A stretch of 64,000 nt of DNA from Bacillus_BA songklensis (GCF_042649685.1 NZ_JBHRZT010000072.1:372001-436000), one strand, 5' to 3'. Positions 51,252 through 60,976 are shown, numbered from the stretch's first letter. Made by a program: numbers and translations. The notes: a model not told the origin generated them from the letters alone.

Positions 51252-51938
51252 TTGAGAAGGTTTGCAATCAGTGATATTCACGGTAGTTATAAAGAAATGA
51301 TGCTTCTACTGGGATATGCAAAATTTGATCCGAACGATGATCAGCTTGTCGTAGCAGGCGACATGATGAACCGGGGTCCCGACAGCGGAAAAGTGCTGAA
51401 AGAACTTAAGGCTTTAGAAGAAAACTATGATCAAGTTCATGTAACAGTCGGAAATCACGAGGAAATGATGCTATGGTATTTAGCCGGCAAACATGATATG
51501 TGGGTGCATTTTGGCGGAAAGCAAGCGGCTGATAGTATAAATGAGGCATTCCAGGAAGAAGGAGTGGGAAGTTTGGTTCGGTGGGTACAAACCTTGCCGC
51601 TGACTATGGAAGATGAACGATTTATATATGCGCATGCTGGAATTCAACTCCCATACCGAAAAAGCCAACATGACCGAAACATTCTTTGGCTTCAGCGAAA
51701 AATGTTTTATGCTATTGAATCCAAAACGCTTTTAGACGAAACGAATGGTAAACCTGTCGTACATGGCCATACACCGACGACGGCCGTTTCGTTTGATGGA
51801 GCGAGAGTAGCCATCGATTTGGGAGCTCAAGTCGTACAATCTCCAAAGCTGGCACTTGTCGAGCTGGAGGAATCCATCGTTTATGAGTATGATTTTGCCA
51901 CAAAAACTATTCAAATCAAGAAAATTAAAAGAAAGTAG
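51252..51938 (+). CDS. Calcineurin-like metallophosphatase (PrpE/ApaH-type)
   Basis: 228 residues from TTG 51252, seven bases after AGAGGGCG; TTG 51231 is an alternative. The five metallophosphoesterase motifs are in order: SDIHGSYKEM, GDMMNRGPDS, GNHEEMM, YAHAGIQLP and HGHTPTTA. Such enzymes hydrolyse phosphoprotein, phosphotyrosine or dinucleoside polyphosphate. Cytoplasmic. Its terminator overlaps the stop codon and also serves the converging acidic-protein gene. Confidence 0.9.
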   Translation: MRRFAISDIHGSYKEMMLLLGYAKFDPNDDQLVVAGDMMNRGPDSGKVLKELKALEENYDQVHVTVGNHEEMMLWYLAGKHDMWVHFGGKQAADSINEAFQEEGVGSLVRWVQTLPLTMEDERFIYAHAGIQLPYRKSQHDRNILWLQRKMFYAIESKTLLDETNGKPVVHGHTPTTAVSFDGARVAIDLGAQVVQSPKLALVELEESIVYEYDFATKTIQIKKIKRK

Positions 51939-51960
51939 CCATTTTCGGCTACTTTCTTTT
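51931..51960. terminator. Terminator shared by converging genes
   Basis: GAAAGTAGCC / GGCTACTTTC stem with T-run; the first stem arm includes the stop codon of the phosphatase. Confidence 0.85.
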
Positions 51961-51962
51961 AT

Positions 51963-52661
51963 TCAATGGGAAAGATATTCATTCAGTAAATCCGCGATAT
52001 AAGAGGCTTCGTCTTCTTTGAAATAGAACATCACCACTTCTTCGTCTTCTTCCCCGTTCTGTCTTGTGATGGTGTTTCGGAACAACACACCATCACCTGT
52101 CTCAAGATCGCGGCCAAGCTTTAAGTGAATGTCATATTCGCTCACTTGATCAGGTGTATTATCTTCAATATGAAGATGTTTATCATTGGAAATCCATTCG
52201 ATGCTTTCCATGCCATCCTCCACATCTCCGCCGATAAACTCCATCTCTTCATATTCATCTTCATCATCCGTTATTTCGCCATTATACGCATCACCATCTT
52301 CATCCAGATCGTCTACTTCCTCATCATAGTCCACTTCCTCATCATAGTCGCCGATGAATTCATGGAAAGCGGTATGAATGAATACAAGCATTTGATCTAA
52401 GTTCGCAAACAGAAGCTTGGATTCAAGATCAGAGTCTTCTTGATAATGGAATGCATAAAATTCTTGATGGATCGGATCGAAATGGACAATGCAAAATTGA
52501 TCTTCCGTATCGACTGTTTCAACGGAAAAAATGAAAGATGGATGATTTAATGTTGTATCTGTATCAAATACTATTTCAAAATCGTCAAACTCTTCACAAA
52601 CGTCAGGAAGACTTAAACGAACTGCGTTTTCCATGCGATAAAACCATTCTAAACTCATACT
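51963..52661 (-). CDS. Acidic protein with Asp/Glu-repeat linker, unknown
   Basis: About 232 residues from ATG 52661 behind TAGGAGGAGAAAG. A folded N-terminal domain (about 1-105, MSLEWFYRMENAVRL) is followed by a strongly acidic linker with the repeated DYDEEVDYDEEVDDLDED, then a beta-rich C-terminal domain (IHLKLGRDLETGDGVLFRN, EEVVMFYFKEDEASYIADL). No known motif. The acidic run could bind cations or basic proteins. Cytoplasmic. Confidence 0.7.
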   Translation of the reverse strand, partial: SMSLEWFYRMENAVRLSLPDVCEEFDDFEIVFDTDTTLNHPSFIFSVETVDTEDQFCIVHFDPIHQEFYAFHYQEDSDLESKLLFANLDQMLVFIHTAFHEFIGDYDEEVDYDEEVDDLDEDGDAYNGEITDDEDEYEEMEFIGGDVEDGMESIEWISNDKHLHIEDNTPDQVSEYDIHLKLGRDLETGDGVLFRNTITRQNGEEDEEVVMFYFKEDEASYIADLLNEYLSH

Positions 52662-52906
52662 TTCTCCTCCTAACATAAAATTCGTACTATCTTATCATTT
52701 CCCTTTTTCTCGGAATTGCATGTATTATTGTCATTTTAAAAGAAGGAGAAAGTCGAGAATGAATACATATGTTCGTTAAATGTGAGGAATTATGTAAAAA
52801 GGGGAGTGGGAATGCGACAAGTTGACCTCCTGTATCTTGTCGAAAATAAAAAAGAAAGCTTATGCTCTTTTGGCTCGAGGGCTAAGCTTTTTATGGAAGT
52901 TCATAT

Positions 52907-53089
52907 TCATTTGTTTCGTCGCTGCCATTCTATCCAGTCCGTAAATTCTTGTGATTTACCGAAAAATTGATACGATTTTAGGAAAAAGAAGCGTCTTTTT
53001 TCCCTTCTCTTTTTTTCAAAATTAATGATGTTGGTTTTTTTCTGACTGATTTCTTTGTCATCCCGCTTAGCTTTTAGGCTGCCAAACAT
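52907..53089 (-). CDS. 60-residue basic protein, unknown
   Basis: ATG follows AGGGGGA. Very basic: MFGSLKAKRDDKEISQKKTN, KKRREKRRFFF, ending DWIEWQRRNK. Could bind nucleic acid. No family recognised; the frame on the opposite strand is weaker. Confidence 0.5.
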   Translation of the reverse strand: MFGSLKAKRDDKEISQKKTNIINFEKKRREKRRFFFLKSYQFFGKSQEFTDWIEWQRRNK

Positions 53090-53214
53090 AAAAATCCCCC
53101 TGATTGCTTAAGACTAATACCATTCAGTTTTCTTTCTATTATAAAAGAATGAACAGGAAATTTATACAAAAAATTCTGAAGATTTAAATAATATTTTTCG
53201 GTTTTTTCTCCATC

Positions 53215-53246
53215 CGAAAAAACCTCCCGAACATAGGAGGTTTTCT
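53215..53246 (+). terminator. Stem-loop in a gene-free stretch
   Basis: AAAACCTCCC / GGGAGGTTTT-like stem (AAAACCTCC gaacat AGGAGGTTTTC). The region 53090-53449 otherwise shows no gene. Confidence 0.6.
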
Positions 53247-53449
53247 AATCATTCCTTAGGGCTTTGTATGGATGTCTACTTCACAGGGGTTAGTTCACCA
53301 ATTGGATATGGGCTTCTTTTTTTGTAAAAGTGTCCTTTTACGAACAAGTTAAAAATGACAATTACATATTTGAGCTTGTGTCATGAAAACATTAGAAAAT
53401 AAAGATTAAGATTAGCGAAAAACCGGTTTGTATCTGCTGCGTATAGTCT

Positions 53450-54586
53450 TTATTCAACTGCACCATATGTCTTAATTTTTATGGTTGGTGTTACCGTAAC
53501 GGCCGCCCGTGAAAATTCATCCGGCCAGCGATTATCAACCTTTTTCCACTGCTGATATTGATAAGCACGCGCATACCACCCAAATCCGAATGGATCAAGA
53601 TGCTTCTTCTGTACTTTCCGAATGAGTCCATTGAGTTCTTTTTCGAGCTGATCGGCAATGATCGCAGCGAGCTGCTCCTGCTCTTTTTCCATCTTTACAT
53701 CAAATGTACGTTCCGCTATGGAGATATCAAGATTCATTTTTACATCAAATGAAAAATGGTTCTTCTCATAATCGGTCGAAATACTGTGTCGTAGCCTATG
53801 GATATTGATCGTTACAAAGTCTGACCCTTCTCCATTTTGGCGAACATTCTGGATTTTCAATGAAAGAGACGGCATACGGACGGTAAGTGAAATCGGCGTC
53901 TGTGTCTTTTTCTGCAGCATAAGAAGCAAACTGCTTTCTCGGCGGTTTAACGACATCTTATATAATCCTCTATCATCTAAAAGCGCAGAACCAGTCACAA
54001 TAATGGCATTCTTTCCTTTTTTAATTTCTGAAATGGCAGGTGTAATCCCCTTATCGAATACCAGCGAATGAAATTGCTGCACGGTGGTAAACGCCGTATT
54101 ATTGGACCTTTTTCCTACATCGATTACATTCGTTATGTACATAGGAAGGATCGGCTTATCGGTAAACTTACTGTTCACGATGGAAGAAACCGATTCCTTC
54201 ACCATGACCATGCGCAGATTCCCTGTATTTTTGGGATCGCGATAGATGATGTCCAGATAGGGTAGGATGTTTTCTTTTTTCAGCATCTGCTTGCTAAACA
54301 TCATCACCTGCAGTTTCCCCTTTGCAACCAGCCCGTTAGTCATACTGTCAAACGCATCGCTCGCCTGTCTGGTTGTATCCATTTTTGTCCAATACACTTC
54401 GTATTTTTTTTTCGCCTCCTTATCAAAAACAGGGTTTACCTGATAGACAATGACCTTATCACCTCCATCCACATCAAAACCGTAGACTAAAGATACAGTT
54501 GCTTTCTCTACATCAATCCGATCCCCGCATGCCGACATGAGTAGCAGACAAAAGCATGCCAGGATGAATTTAGTCCGCTTTATCAT
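53450..54586 (-). CDS. Spore germinant receptor subunit C (lipoprotein)
   Basis: 378 residues. Signal peptide with lipobox LMSAC (Cys20), then the three-domain GerC fold: VSLVYGFDVDGGDKVIVYQV, FDSMTNGLVAKGKLQVMMFS, and C-terminal KHLDPFGFGWYARAYQYQQW. GerC subunits sit outside the spore inner membrane. Third gene of the receptor operon; its start overlaps the end of the B-subunit gene by 17 bases with its own GGAGGAAG ribosome site. Confidence 0.93.
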   Translation of the reverse strand: MIKRTKFILACFCLLLMSACGDRIDVEKATVSLVYGFDVDGGDKVIVYQVNPVFDKEAKKKYEVYWTKMDTTRQASDAFDSMTNGLVAKGKLQVMMFSKQMLKKENILPYLDIIYRDPKNTGNLRMVMVKESVSSIVNSKFTDKPILPMYITNVIDVGKRSNNTAFTTVQQFHSLVFDKGITPAISEIKKGKNAIIVTGSALLDDRGLYKMSLNRRESSLLLMLQKKTQTPISLTVRMPSLSLKIQNVRQNGEGSDFVTINIHRLRHSISTDYEKNHFSFDVKMNLDISIAERTFDVKMEKEQEQLAAIIADQLEKELNGLIRKVQKKHLDPFGFGWYARAYQYQQWKKVDNRWPDEFSRAAVTVTPTIKIKTYGAVE

Positions 54587-55679
54587 CGATCTTCCTCCTC
54601 TTCCAATGTGTATAACCCGTTACATAGAAAAGAAACACAACGGGAAACGCATAGACGACGAAATAACACATCCACTCCCACCACTTTTTCAATAATCCAA
54701 CATCGTTATAGGACGGCCTAAAGAAGAAGGAAACCACCACAAAGAGCGGAAGCAAAAGGTACGGCAGTTTCCAATCCTTTTTATTACACAGCTGTGAAAG
54801 CTGATCCGTAACAAAAAAAAGGTAGGGAATCCCCGAAGTCGAAAAAAGAAAAATATAAAGTGATACATAGAAAATTTCCATTCGTTCGAGAAATGAAAAC
54901 TGGATTGGTTTCACAAGGGTAAGGGCGGGCCATAAAAATTGCGTAATTTCATCCGGGCTAAAATAAGCAAAACAGCCTAACGTAATCTGAAGATAAACGA
55001 GCAGGGTAAGAATATTGGCAATAACAATCCCTTTGGCTGCGGCTTTTTTATTTTGTAGATAAGGATAGAAGAGAAACGCCATTTCAAATCCAAGAAAGGC
55101 TAGGACCGTGGTTTTAACCGCATAAAGGACGGGCATCCATCCTTCCTTCAAAATAGGCAGCAAATAAACCCAGTGGCTATCTTTAAGTGGCAGGAGTAAC
55201 AATAACGGCAGCAAAAGAGTCAGGAAAAAGACAATCTCGGCATAACTTGCCACTACTCGCACACCCCCGCTTATAATTATGTAGGCTGGAACCATGATCA
55301 GTGCCACTAATAAATAACTGGGAGTGCTAGGTAAACCCCATGTTTGAAGAACAACTAGGGTAACAAAAAGAATGGTTGTGACAGCGAGTAAAGAGTATAA
55401 AATCCAGATTACCATCACGGCTTTTCCAACCCATTTCCCCATATACCGTGTCAGCAGCTCAAGCATCGTATCCCCCGGATGCTTGGCCATAAGATGAACA
55501 ATACACAGGCTGACAACCGTTGTCAGTGCGCACCCAATCATAATCGATATCCACCCGTCCGTGCCTGCAACTTTTGCCAACTCCGCCGGAAGAGTCAAGA
55601 TGCTGGTTCCTATCTGGGTTCCATTAATAGCCAGAATATACTGTAATAATGTTATTTCTTTCTTCATGAACTTGTTCAT
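54570..55679 (-). CDS. Spore germinant receptor subunit B (permease-like)
   Basis: 369 residues, about ten transmembrane helices, amino-acid/polyamine transporter fold. QIGTSILTLPAELAKVAG in the first helix and HPGDTMLELLTRYMGKWVGK are family marks. GerB subunits are thought to bind the germinant. Start at ATG 55679 overlaps the A-subunit stop by four bases behind GGGAGG. The ligand cannot be read from sequence. Confidence 0.93.
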   Translation of the reverse strand: MNKFMKKEITLLQYILAINGTQIGTSILTLPAELAKVAGTDGWISIMIGCALTTVVSLCIVHLMAKHPGDTMLELLTRYMGKWVGKAVMVIWILYSLLAVTTILFVTLVVLQTWGLPSTPSYLLVALIMVPAYIIISGGVRVVASYAEIVFFLTLLLPLLLLLPLKDSHWVYLLPILKEGWMPVLYAVKTTVLAFLGFEMAFLFYPYLQNKKAAAKGIVIANILTLLVYLQITLGCFAYFSPDEITQFLWPALTLVKPIQFSFLERMEIFYVSLYIFLFSTSGIPYLFFVTDQLSQLCNKKDWKLPYLLLPLFVVVSFFFRPSYNDVGLLKKWWEWMCYFVVYAFPVVFLFYVTGYTHWKRRKIDDKAD

Positions 55680-57214
55680 GGATCCTCCCTGCCCTTTCTT
55701 CTATCCCCCTGCCGCTGTAACTGGCGAGGCCGAATCGATACGGGACGCTTCTTCATCATCAACATCGGGAAACGAATAAATGTATCCTTCATATCCGAAA
55801 TACGCAGCGGTGAAACGGGGGCGCTATACGGTACCCCAAGGGATGTTAAAGAGAGGAGATGGGCGATAAGCGTCATCGCTCCGACTATGATCCCCACCAT
55901 GCCAAAAATAGAGGCGAGGAGCATCATCGGAAAACGAAGCAGCCGAATCCCCGCTGACATTTCCAGATTCGGAATAATAAAAGAAGCAATCGCGGTGATG
56001 GACACGACAATGACCATAATATTGCTGACAATTCCGGCCTGAACCGCCGCTTGGCCAATGACAATCCCGCCGACAACGCCTATGGTTTGACCGATGGGCG
56101 CTGGAAGCCGGACTCCTGCTTCCCGGAGCATCTCGAGTACAAGTTCCATGAACAGTGCTTCTATTAGGGGCGGAAACGGGATCCTCTCTCGTGATTGGGC
56201 AATCCATAAAAGTAATTGAAGCGGAATCGCCTCATAATGAAAAGAAATCGCCGCGATGTAGAGAGCAGGCGTAAAAACCGCGATGAAAAAGGCAGCGAAA
56301 CGCAGGAGACGGATAAACGAAGCGATAATCCATCTCACACTATAATCATCCACCGTTTGGAAAAAAGCAGGAAAAGTCATCGGTCCAATGAGAACGCCCG
56401 GCGAACGATCTACAACGATAGCTGCGCGTCCCTGAAGGAGATGAGAAGCAGTCGTATCGGGACGCTGTGTCTCGGAAAACAAAGGAAAAATGGTATAGGG
56501 ATTATCTGCAATGAGCGACTCCATCTCACCGGCATTGAGAATGGTATCGGTGTCAAGCTGCGTGATTCTACTCTCAAGTTCTTGGATATACTCCTGATTC
56601 ACAACATCTGCCAAATAAAGCAGCGAAACTTTTACACTACCTCGCTCCCCGACCGTCAATTCTTTCACTTTTAATTCACGGCTTGGGATACAACGGCGAA
56701 TCATGGCAATATTTTGACTGGCTGTTTCAATAAACCCCAAATGTGAGCTTTTGACCGCCGACTCTACTTGCGGCTCCTCAATCGTCCGCTGCGGCCAGCA
56801 TTGTGTTTCAAGTTCAAGGGCATAGTCATGTCCATCCATAAATAGAATGCTTTTCCCAACAAGAAGGGCCTGTTCAATCTCAGACCATTTCTGGACTCGT
56901 TTGATCTGTCCCATCGTCACAGCGGATTCCAACGAATCTTTTTCATGATATTCTCCATATATAAGCGGCCGAAGAATATCCGTGTTAATCATGACCTTAT
57001 CTACCAAGCCATCCATATACACAAGAGCCGCTTGCTGTCCTGTTTTTAATGAAAGCTTACGGGTTGTAAGCTCAGGAATGCCGCTAAACAGAATGGTTAC
57101 CTGCTGAAGGTTTGTAGAGATAGAAGGAGCAATTAAGCTGTTTAGGATGCTATCGGCCTGCTTCTGATTATGGAGCGCTTGAGTGTTCTTCAGCAAATAA
57201 CGAAAAAAAGACAT
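55676..57214 (-). CDS. Spore germinant receptor subunit A
   Basis: 512 residues from ATG 57214 behind AAAAAGGTGAAAG; the longer frame adds eight residues. An N-terminal hydrophilic domain is followed by a membrane region from about residue 290 with EAIPLQLLLWIAQSRERIPF, VRLPAPIGQTIGVVGGIVIG and the C-terminal RLLRFPMMLLASIFG. It is the first gene of a gerA-gerB-gerC operon; such operons are transcribed in the forespore (sigma-G). Confidence 0.94.
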   Translation of the reverse strand: MSFFRYLLKNTQALHNQKQADSILNSLIAPSISTNLQQVTILFSGIPELTTRKLSLKTGQQAALVYMDGLVDKVMINTDILRPLIYGEYHEKDSLESAVTMGQIKRVQKWSEIEQALLVGKSILFMDGHDYALELETQCWPQRTIEEPQVESAVKSSHLGFIETASQNIAMIRRCIPSRELKVKELTVGERGSVKVSLLYLADVVNQEYIQELESRITQLDTDTILNAGEMESLIADNPYTIFPLFSETQRPDTTASHLLQGRAAIVVDRSPGVLIGPMTFPAFFQTVDDYSVRWIIASFIRLLRFAAFFIAVFTPALYIAAISFHYEAIPLQLLLWIAQSRERIPFPPLIEALFMELVLEMLREAGVRLPAPIGQTIGVVGGIVIGQAAVQAGIVSNIMVIVVSITAIASFIIPNLEMSAGIRLLRFPMMLLASIFGMVGIIVGAMTLIAHLLSLTSLGVPYSAPVSPLRISDMKDTFIRFPMLMMKKRPVSIRPRQLQRQGDRRKGREDP

Positions 57215-57530
57215 ACTTTCACCTTTTTCTGGCTGCATTTTTATATCGTTTATTATGAGGCATTAGATAAAACGATATACATGTATTGGGGCTACCAAGG
57301 GGAAACAAAAGCCCGTAAAGGCTTATTTCGACATGCCTAAAATTCCGATTGGCTAACAAAAACGTCACCCTCTTTACATCCAATTTATCGATTGACGAAC
57401 AGACACAAAATATAAAGAAGGGCGAATCAGTAGCCGGATTGAGAAAATGAGGAATTGCAACTATTACTCTATCAATAAGGAGAGCAAGGAAAAAGTAGCG
57501 GTTTAAAAAGAAAGGAGTCATGTTTCAGAT
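57215..57530. other. Divergent promoter region, ger operon and FbpA-type gene
   Basis: No gene on either strand with start signals. A short stem CCCGTAAAGGC is near 57313. It should hold the forespore promoter of the ger operon (minus) and the promoter of the gene at 57531. No convincing Fur box was found here. Confidence 0.45.
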
Positions 57531-57689
57531 ATGCAAAGAGGCATGTTAAATCAAGCAATTCAAATGCGTAAGAACTATCTCATTGATCAACTCATTGAAG
57601 CGGGATATACCAAAATGGTAGATGGTAGACAACTATACGAGTTAACACTGACAGAGCTTGAGGAAGTATATCGGAATGTTCTGGAGTAA
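57531..57689 (+). CDS. FbpA-type small protein (second copy)
   Basis: 52 residues beginning MQRGMLNQAI and containing LIEAGYTKMVDGRQLYELTL, the family pattern seen also in the gene at 29634. The AAAGGAG site is about 12 bases before this ATG and two bases before a competing ATG (57520) that opens a nine-codon frame, an arrangement that may limit translation. Family members in Bacillus cooperate with the iron-sparing response. Confidence 0.65.
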   Translation: MQRGMLNQAIQMRKNYLIDQLIEAGYTKMVDGRQLYELTLTELEEVYRNVLE

Positions 57690-57745
57690 ATTGATAGATA
57701 AGTTTCATAACCAAATAATAAATTTACAACGAAGCAAAGGAGTAA

Positions 57746-57946
57746 TTAGTTTTTTTTACAAGAGCGATCAGTGTTGTTGTTTATACGCCAAATAAGATAT
57801 TCAGTTTGTAATTGGGACCAAATAAAACCTCCAATCATTAACGCAGCATAAAGGTATCGATTTTGTTTATTTTCTGTACGTCTATTCCAATAAATAGCTA
57901 AAACTGCTGTAGCAACGTGGGCCAAAATCGGTAGTAATGATTTCAT
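57746..57946 (-). CDS. 66-residue two-helix membrane protein
   Basis: Start at ATG 57946 behind GGCAGGTG. Helices at about 6-19 (ILAHVATAVLAIYW) and 32-46 (YAALMIGGFIWSQL), basic C-terminus. No family recognised. The frame is open further upstream but without signals. Confidence 0.55.
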   Translation of the reverse strand: MKSLLPILAHVATAVLAIYWNRRTENKQNRYLYAALMIGGFIWSQLQTEYLIWRINNNTDRSCKKN

Positions 57947-58138
57947 ATAAACCAACACCTGCCTTAGAGATTTTCTTTTAGTATATCCTGTGGCTTTCTG
58001 ACAATACGGCATTTTGAAGAATATAAACCAGTAAAAAACGGTATGGGATTAATGATAAAAACAATCCCGTAAAGAAAAGCCAAAGACCAAAAAAATCTTT
58101 AGCTTTTCTAAATATGAAATTTGGAAGGAAAGGTTTCC

Positions 58139-58330
58139 TTAACAAAAATTATTATAGCTAGGATGTGGAGGTGATTGTTCATCGGAGTTTAATAACCCTT
58201 GTTTCGACTTGGAAAACTTTTTATCAATAGTCATGATTTTGCTGATAATAATCGCGCTAAAAATACTTGATAATATGGCACTCCCGATCCCCATCCAAAT
58301 AAGTGCAGTCAATTGTTTTTTTACAAACAT
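58139..58330 (-). CDS. 63-residue single-pass membrane protein
   Basis: Start at ATG 58330 behind TTAGGAGGAA. Basic N-terminus MFVKKQLTALIW, one helix (GIGSAILSSIFSAIIISKI) and a polar tail. Unknown. The region 58013-58138 holds no gene. Confidence 0.55.
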   Translation of the reverse strand: MFVKKQLTALIWMGIGSAILSSIFSAIIISKIMTIDKKFSKSKQGLLNSDEQSPPHPSYNNFC

Positions 58331-58733
58331 ATGAGTATTCCTCCTAAGCAATAGTGTGGTTAGTATTCCCAAAATAAAAAAATATTGCACATGGAGATTA
58401 GCGGTGTGTTAGAAGCGAAGCAGCAAAGTGTTTCATAATCAAATTTGGATTTCATAAAGGAAACACAAGAGTAAATATCCACTTTTGCATAAATAGCACC
58501 TCATGTGTTTGCTAAAAGATAAAAAAGCTAAAGGCCAAATGACCTTTAGCTTCCCGTGATATGAACTCTAGAATAGGCAGGCTTTTAGGGAGTGATTTCC
58601 TTCAACACTATCATTATATGAAACACAAAAGTTATTTATTCATTTATTTTTGTAAGGGAACAAAATAGCAAGTTTGTTTCATAAAAAAACATTCCTAATC
58701 AGGAATGTCGGATTTTACTTTAAATTAACTTGG
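58331..58733. other. Intergenic region with two terminators
   Basis: Contains AAGCTAAAGG / CCTTTAGCTT (58525-58552) and, serving the minus-strand gene at 58734, ACATTCCT / AGGAATGT with an upstream A-run (58682-58712, read on the minus strand as stem plus T-run). No gene. Confidence 0.6.
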
Positions 58734-58916
58734 TCATCTACTGTCAGTCTGGATCTCGTTAAGTAGCTTATCTAGCTCTTGACTTAGTTTCACAGTTGAT
58801 GGGTTTGTAAATCCATGTGTTAAAGCATGATCAATTAGAAGCTGTTTCATCTCATTAATATGATTCAATAATTCTTGGGATTTTGATTCGGGTTTAAATT
58901 TATAAAGGTTCAACAT
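58734..58916 (-). CDS. Spo0E-like phosphatase
   Basis: 60 residues from ATG 58916. The signature of the Spo0E family is present: an N-terminal helix (LLNHINEMKQLLIDHAL), a turn and the TVKLSQELDKLLNEI helix containing S-Q-E-L-D. Spo0E proteins dephosphorylate Spo0A-P and hold back sporulation. GGAGTG lies ten bases upstream; the longer frame (58952) starts in AT-rich DNA. Own terminator at 58682-58712. Confidence 0.85.
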   Translation of the reverse strand: MLNLYKFKPESKSQELLNHINEMKQLLIDHALTHGFTNPSTVKLSQELDKLLNEIQTDSR

Positions 58917-59376
58917 AACAGGTGGTACACTCCATTTATGGTTAAAATTCACACGGTAAATTTTATCATTAATTTAATAAGATGGAATGGTTTATTTGAC
59001 ATTTTTTGATATTTTTTGGGGACTTTTGAACTTTTTTTGAAGATTATCGTTTTTCGCTAAACAAAATGATAATCCTGTTACCAAAGGGGGGGAAGCGTTG
59101 AAACTTATCACCGGCAGCGGGACGACCTGAGATAAGCATTATTAGAGATGAGGATGACCAAGAAGTAAAACCATACGAATCTTTAGAAGAATACGACATT
59201 CATTCCAGGAAAGAAGCGTACGGGAAACACCCATGCCGTAATGGTGTTTGGGGCACACGGCAAAAGGAAGGTATGGTTTTTTGTTTGTTTCCTGGGTGTG
59301 TAAAATAGGTGGAATACTACAGGAAAGTAGCTCCTTTTGGCATATAATGTAATATAGACCAGAAGGGGTAGATAAC
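58917..59376. other. Intergenic region with a decayed coding trace
   Basis: A 69-codon stretch (59102-59308, + strand) reads SPAAGRPEISIIRDEDDQEV and on to FPGCVK without a start codon; a TTG with a GGGGGGG site at 59098 starts an 11-codon frame instead. It looks like a broken gene of unknown family. The rest is AT-rich promoter DNA. Confidence 0.4.
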
Positions 59377-59544
59377 ATGCATAAAGTGAAGGTTGTAAAG
59401 GCTTCTAATCCAATTAAATTAGAAGAACGAATAAATTTCGCTTTAGATGATATAGAGGGCGAGTATGTTGATATCAAAGTAAGTGGTTCTTATAATGGTA
59501 AATTTGAGACTTTCATAGCTATAATTGTTTATAAAGTTTATTAA
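59377..59544 (+). CDS. Cse60-like small protein
   Basis: 55 residues behind AGAAGGGGTAG. The arrangement MHKVKVVKASNP, EERINFALDDIEGE, VDIKVSGSYN and IAIIVYKVY resembles Cse60, a small sporulation-associated alpha/beta protein of Bacillus. Assignment is from pattern memory and moderate. No terminator directly follows. Confidence 0.55.
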   Translation: MHKVKVVKASNPIKLEERINFALDDIEGEYVDIKVSGSYNGKFETFIAIIVYKVY

Positions 59545-59793
59545 TTGGAGACATTTGGAATCTGTTTGAATTATGTATTAAGCAGGGGAATTAAAGCAGA
59601 AGTATGGTTTGGATTGTGTAGATTGATGAGGAATAATAGAGGCCTTGTTCCTATACGGAGTGAGGTTTTTTTATTGGCTTTGTTATTGTTTGATATCAAT
59701 TTGGGCTGTAACAAAAAGACCGCCTATTTAACAGGCGGCTATCTTCGGGTCTTCTTGAACTAAGTAGTAAATAAGGATTTTTTTATGTATGAT

Positions 59794-59976
59794 TTAAGCT
59801 TGAGAATCAATGCTTTGTTCTATTGCAGTTTCCCAACTAGGGAAATAATACAACGCGTTTTTCATGAGTTCCGGATGTGATTTCTTCACCTCTTTCTTCC
59901 TAGGGGGCTTTCCATCCCTTTGTATTAATGCAGAAATTTGGTTAGTCACTTCTTCAACACTCATGCTCGTTTCCAT
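59794..59976 (-). CDS. 60-residue protein with homing-endonuclease-associated repeat
   Basis: ATG behind AAGGAGGAAT. After a short helix, residues 20-55 (DGKPPRKKEVKKSHPELM then NALYYFPSWETAIEQ) fit the HNH-associated repeat pattern G-x-P-(x)-K-x-x-(L/V) ... F-(G/P)-S-W-x-x-A. Such repeats bind DNA, but no nuclease domain is attached. A frame on the + strand at 59545-59763 was not accepted. Role unknown. Confidence 0.6.
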   Translation of the reverse strand: METSMSVEEVTNQISALIQRDGKPPRKKEVKKSHPELMKNALYYFPSWETAIEQSIDSQA

Positions 59977-60238
59977 CTAATTCCTCCTTTTTGTTATTCA
60001 GCTCTATACTTGCCACTTAGCGTAAAAATCATACAAATAATCTTCAATTAAGATTTCTGATAGGAGTGAAGAATTTTCAATTCACCCGTGAATGCCATAA
60101 ATGCGGCATGAAAAAGAGTACTTGGCCTTATCGTTCGAGAGGGCTTTTTCTTTTTGGTTGCCTATCCTTATTATAGTCATGAAACTTTTCCATTTTTTAC
60201 ACGTACATAAGGTAAAACAATAAAAGGAGCGAATACGC

Positions 60239-60439
60239 ATGATGTATTTACTGGCAGTCATTTGTCCACCGTTAGCGGTGTTATTCATAGGTAAGCCGTT
60301 TCAGGCGATATTAAATCTAATTTTGACCTGTATCTTTTGGTTCCCAGGTGCTATCCACGCTATCTTAGTGGTCAAGGATAAAAAGGATGACAAGCGCATG
60401 CGGAAACAAGCTGAACTGATTGCCAAAACAAGAGAATGA
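60239..60439 (+). CDS. YqaE/Pmp3-family membrane protein
   Basis: 66 residues: MMYLLAVICPPLAVLFIGKP, a second hydrophobic helix NLILTCIFWFPGAIHAIL and a charged tail. This is the UPF0057/Pmp3 family of two-helix proteins linked to membrane potential and stress tolerance. Ribosome site AAGGAGCG. The next gene follows 86 bases later. The gap 59977-60238 contains no gene, only a short Cys-containing trace (ECHKCGMKK) without a start. Confidence 0.85.
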   Translation: MMYLLAVICPPLAVLFIGKPFQAILNLILTCIFWFPGAIHAILVVKDKKDDKRMRKQAELIAKTRE

Positions 60440-60525
60440 CGGTTTAACCAATGTCCTGGCAATGTATAGGAAGAGTGCAATCAGCAGATAATATGAGAGA
60501 TTTTGCAAATAAAGGGGGAAATCGT

Positions 60526-60735
60526 ATGCCACAAGATAACAGCAAAAAAACTGAAAATACTTCAGGCACAAACGGCGTTGAACAGCCTTTAATGACAACA
60601 GGCACGACTGAACCTGGTTTCGATTGGGATACAGGCGGAGATAAATCGGCGGCCAAACCTAAAATTGGAGAGACATTAATGGGCGAGACGGTATTACAGA
60701 AGGAAAAAAAGAAAGAAGGGTATTTCGTTGATTAA
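60526..60735 (+). CDS. 69-residue polar protein, unknown
   Basis: ATG 60526 follows AAAGGGGG; an upstream in-frame ATG lacks a site. MPQDNSKKTENTSGTNGVEQ then TTEPGFDWDTGGDKS and a basic tail; likely disordered. No family recognised. The region 60736-61043 has a terminator at 60931-60976 and no gene. Confidence 0.55.
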   Translation: MPQDNSKKTENTSGTNGVEQPLMTTGTTEPGFDWDTGGDKSAAKPKIGETLMGETVLQKEKKKEGYFVD

Positions 60736-60930
60736 CCGGAAGTTAATATTAGGTGGAATGGTTTCAATATCCCTGTCAAGCGGACAATAGCCTCCCTTTT
60801 AAAAGCCAACACTGAAATTTAATAAAGCTTTTAAATAAGAAAAACGTAAAATGGTTTAAGAATATCACAGAGCAGATGCCTGCAAATCTGCCCATGCAAC
60901 TAAATCAGATAAATGAAATAAAGAACATGA

Positions 60931-60976
60931 AAAAGTGCGGGAAAACCTTGATACATAAGGTTTTCCCGCACTTTTG
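60931..60976. terminator. Strong stem-loop terminator
   Basis: AAAAGTGCGGGAAAACCTT / AAGGTTTTCCCGCACTTTT, a perfect 19-bp stem able to act in both directions; it probably ends the cupredoxin transcript. Confidence 0.85.

Noticed and set aside
52782..52970. 62-codon plus-strand frame
   Set aside because: Overlaps the better supported minus-strand gene at 52907-53089 and has a weaker composition.
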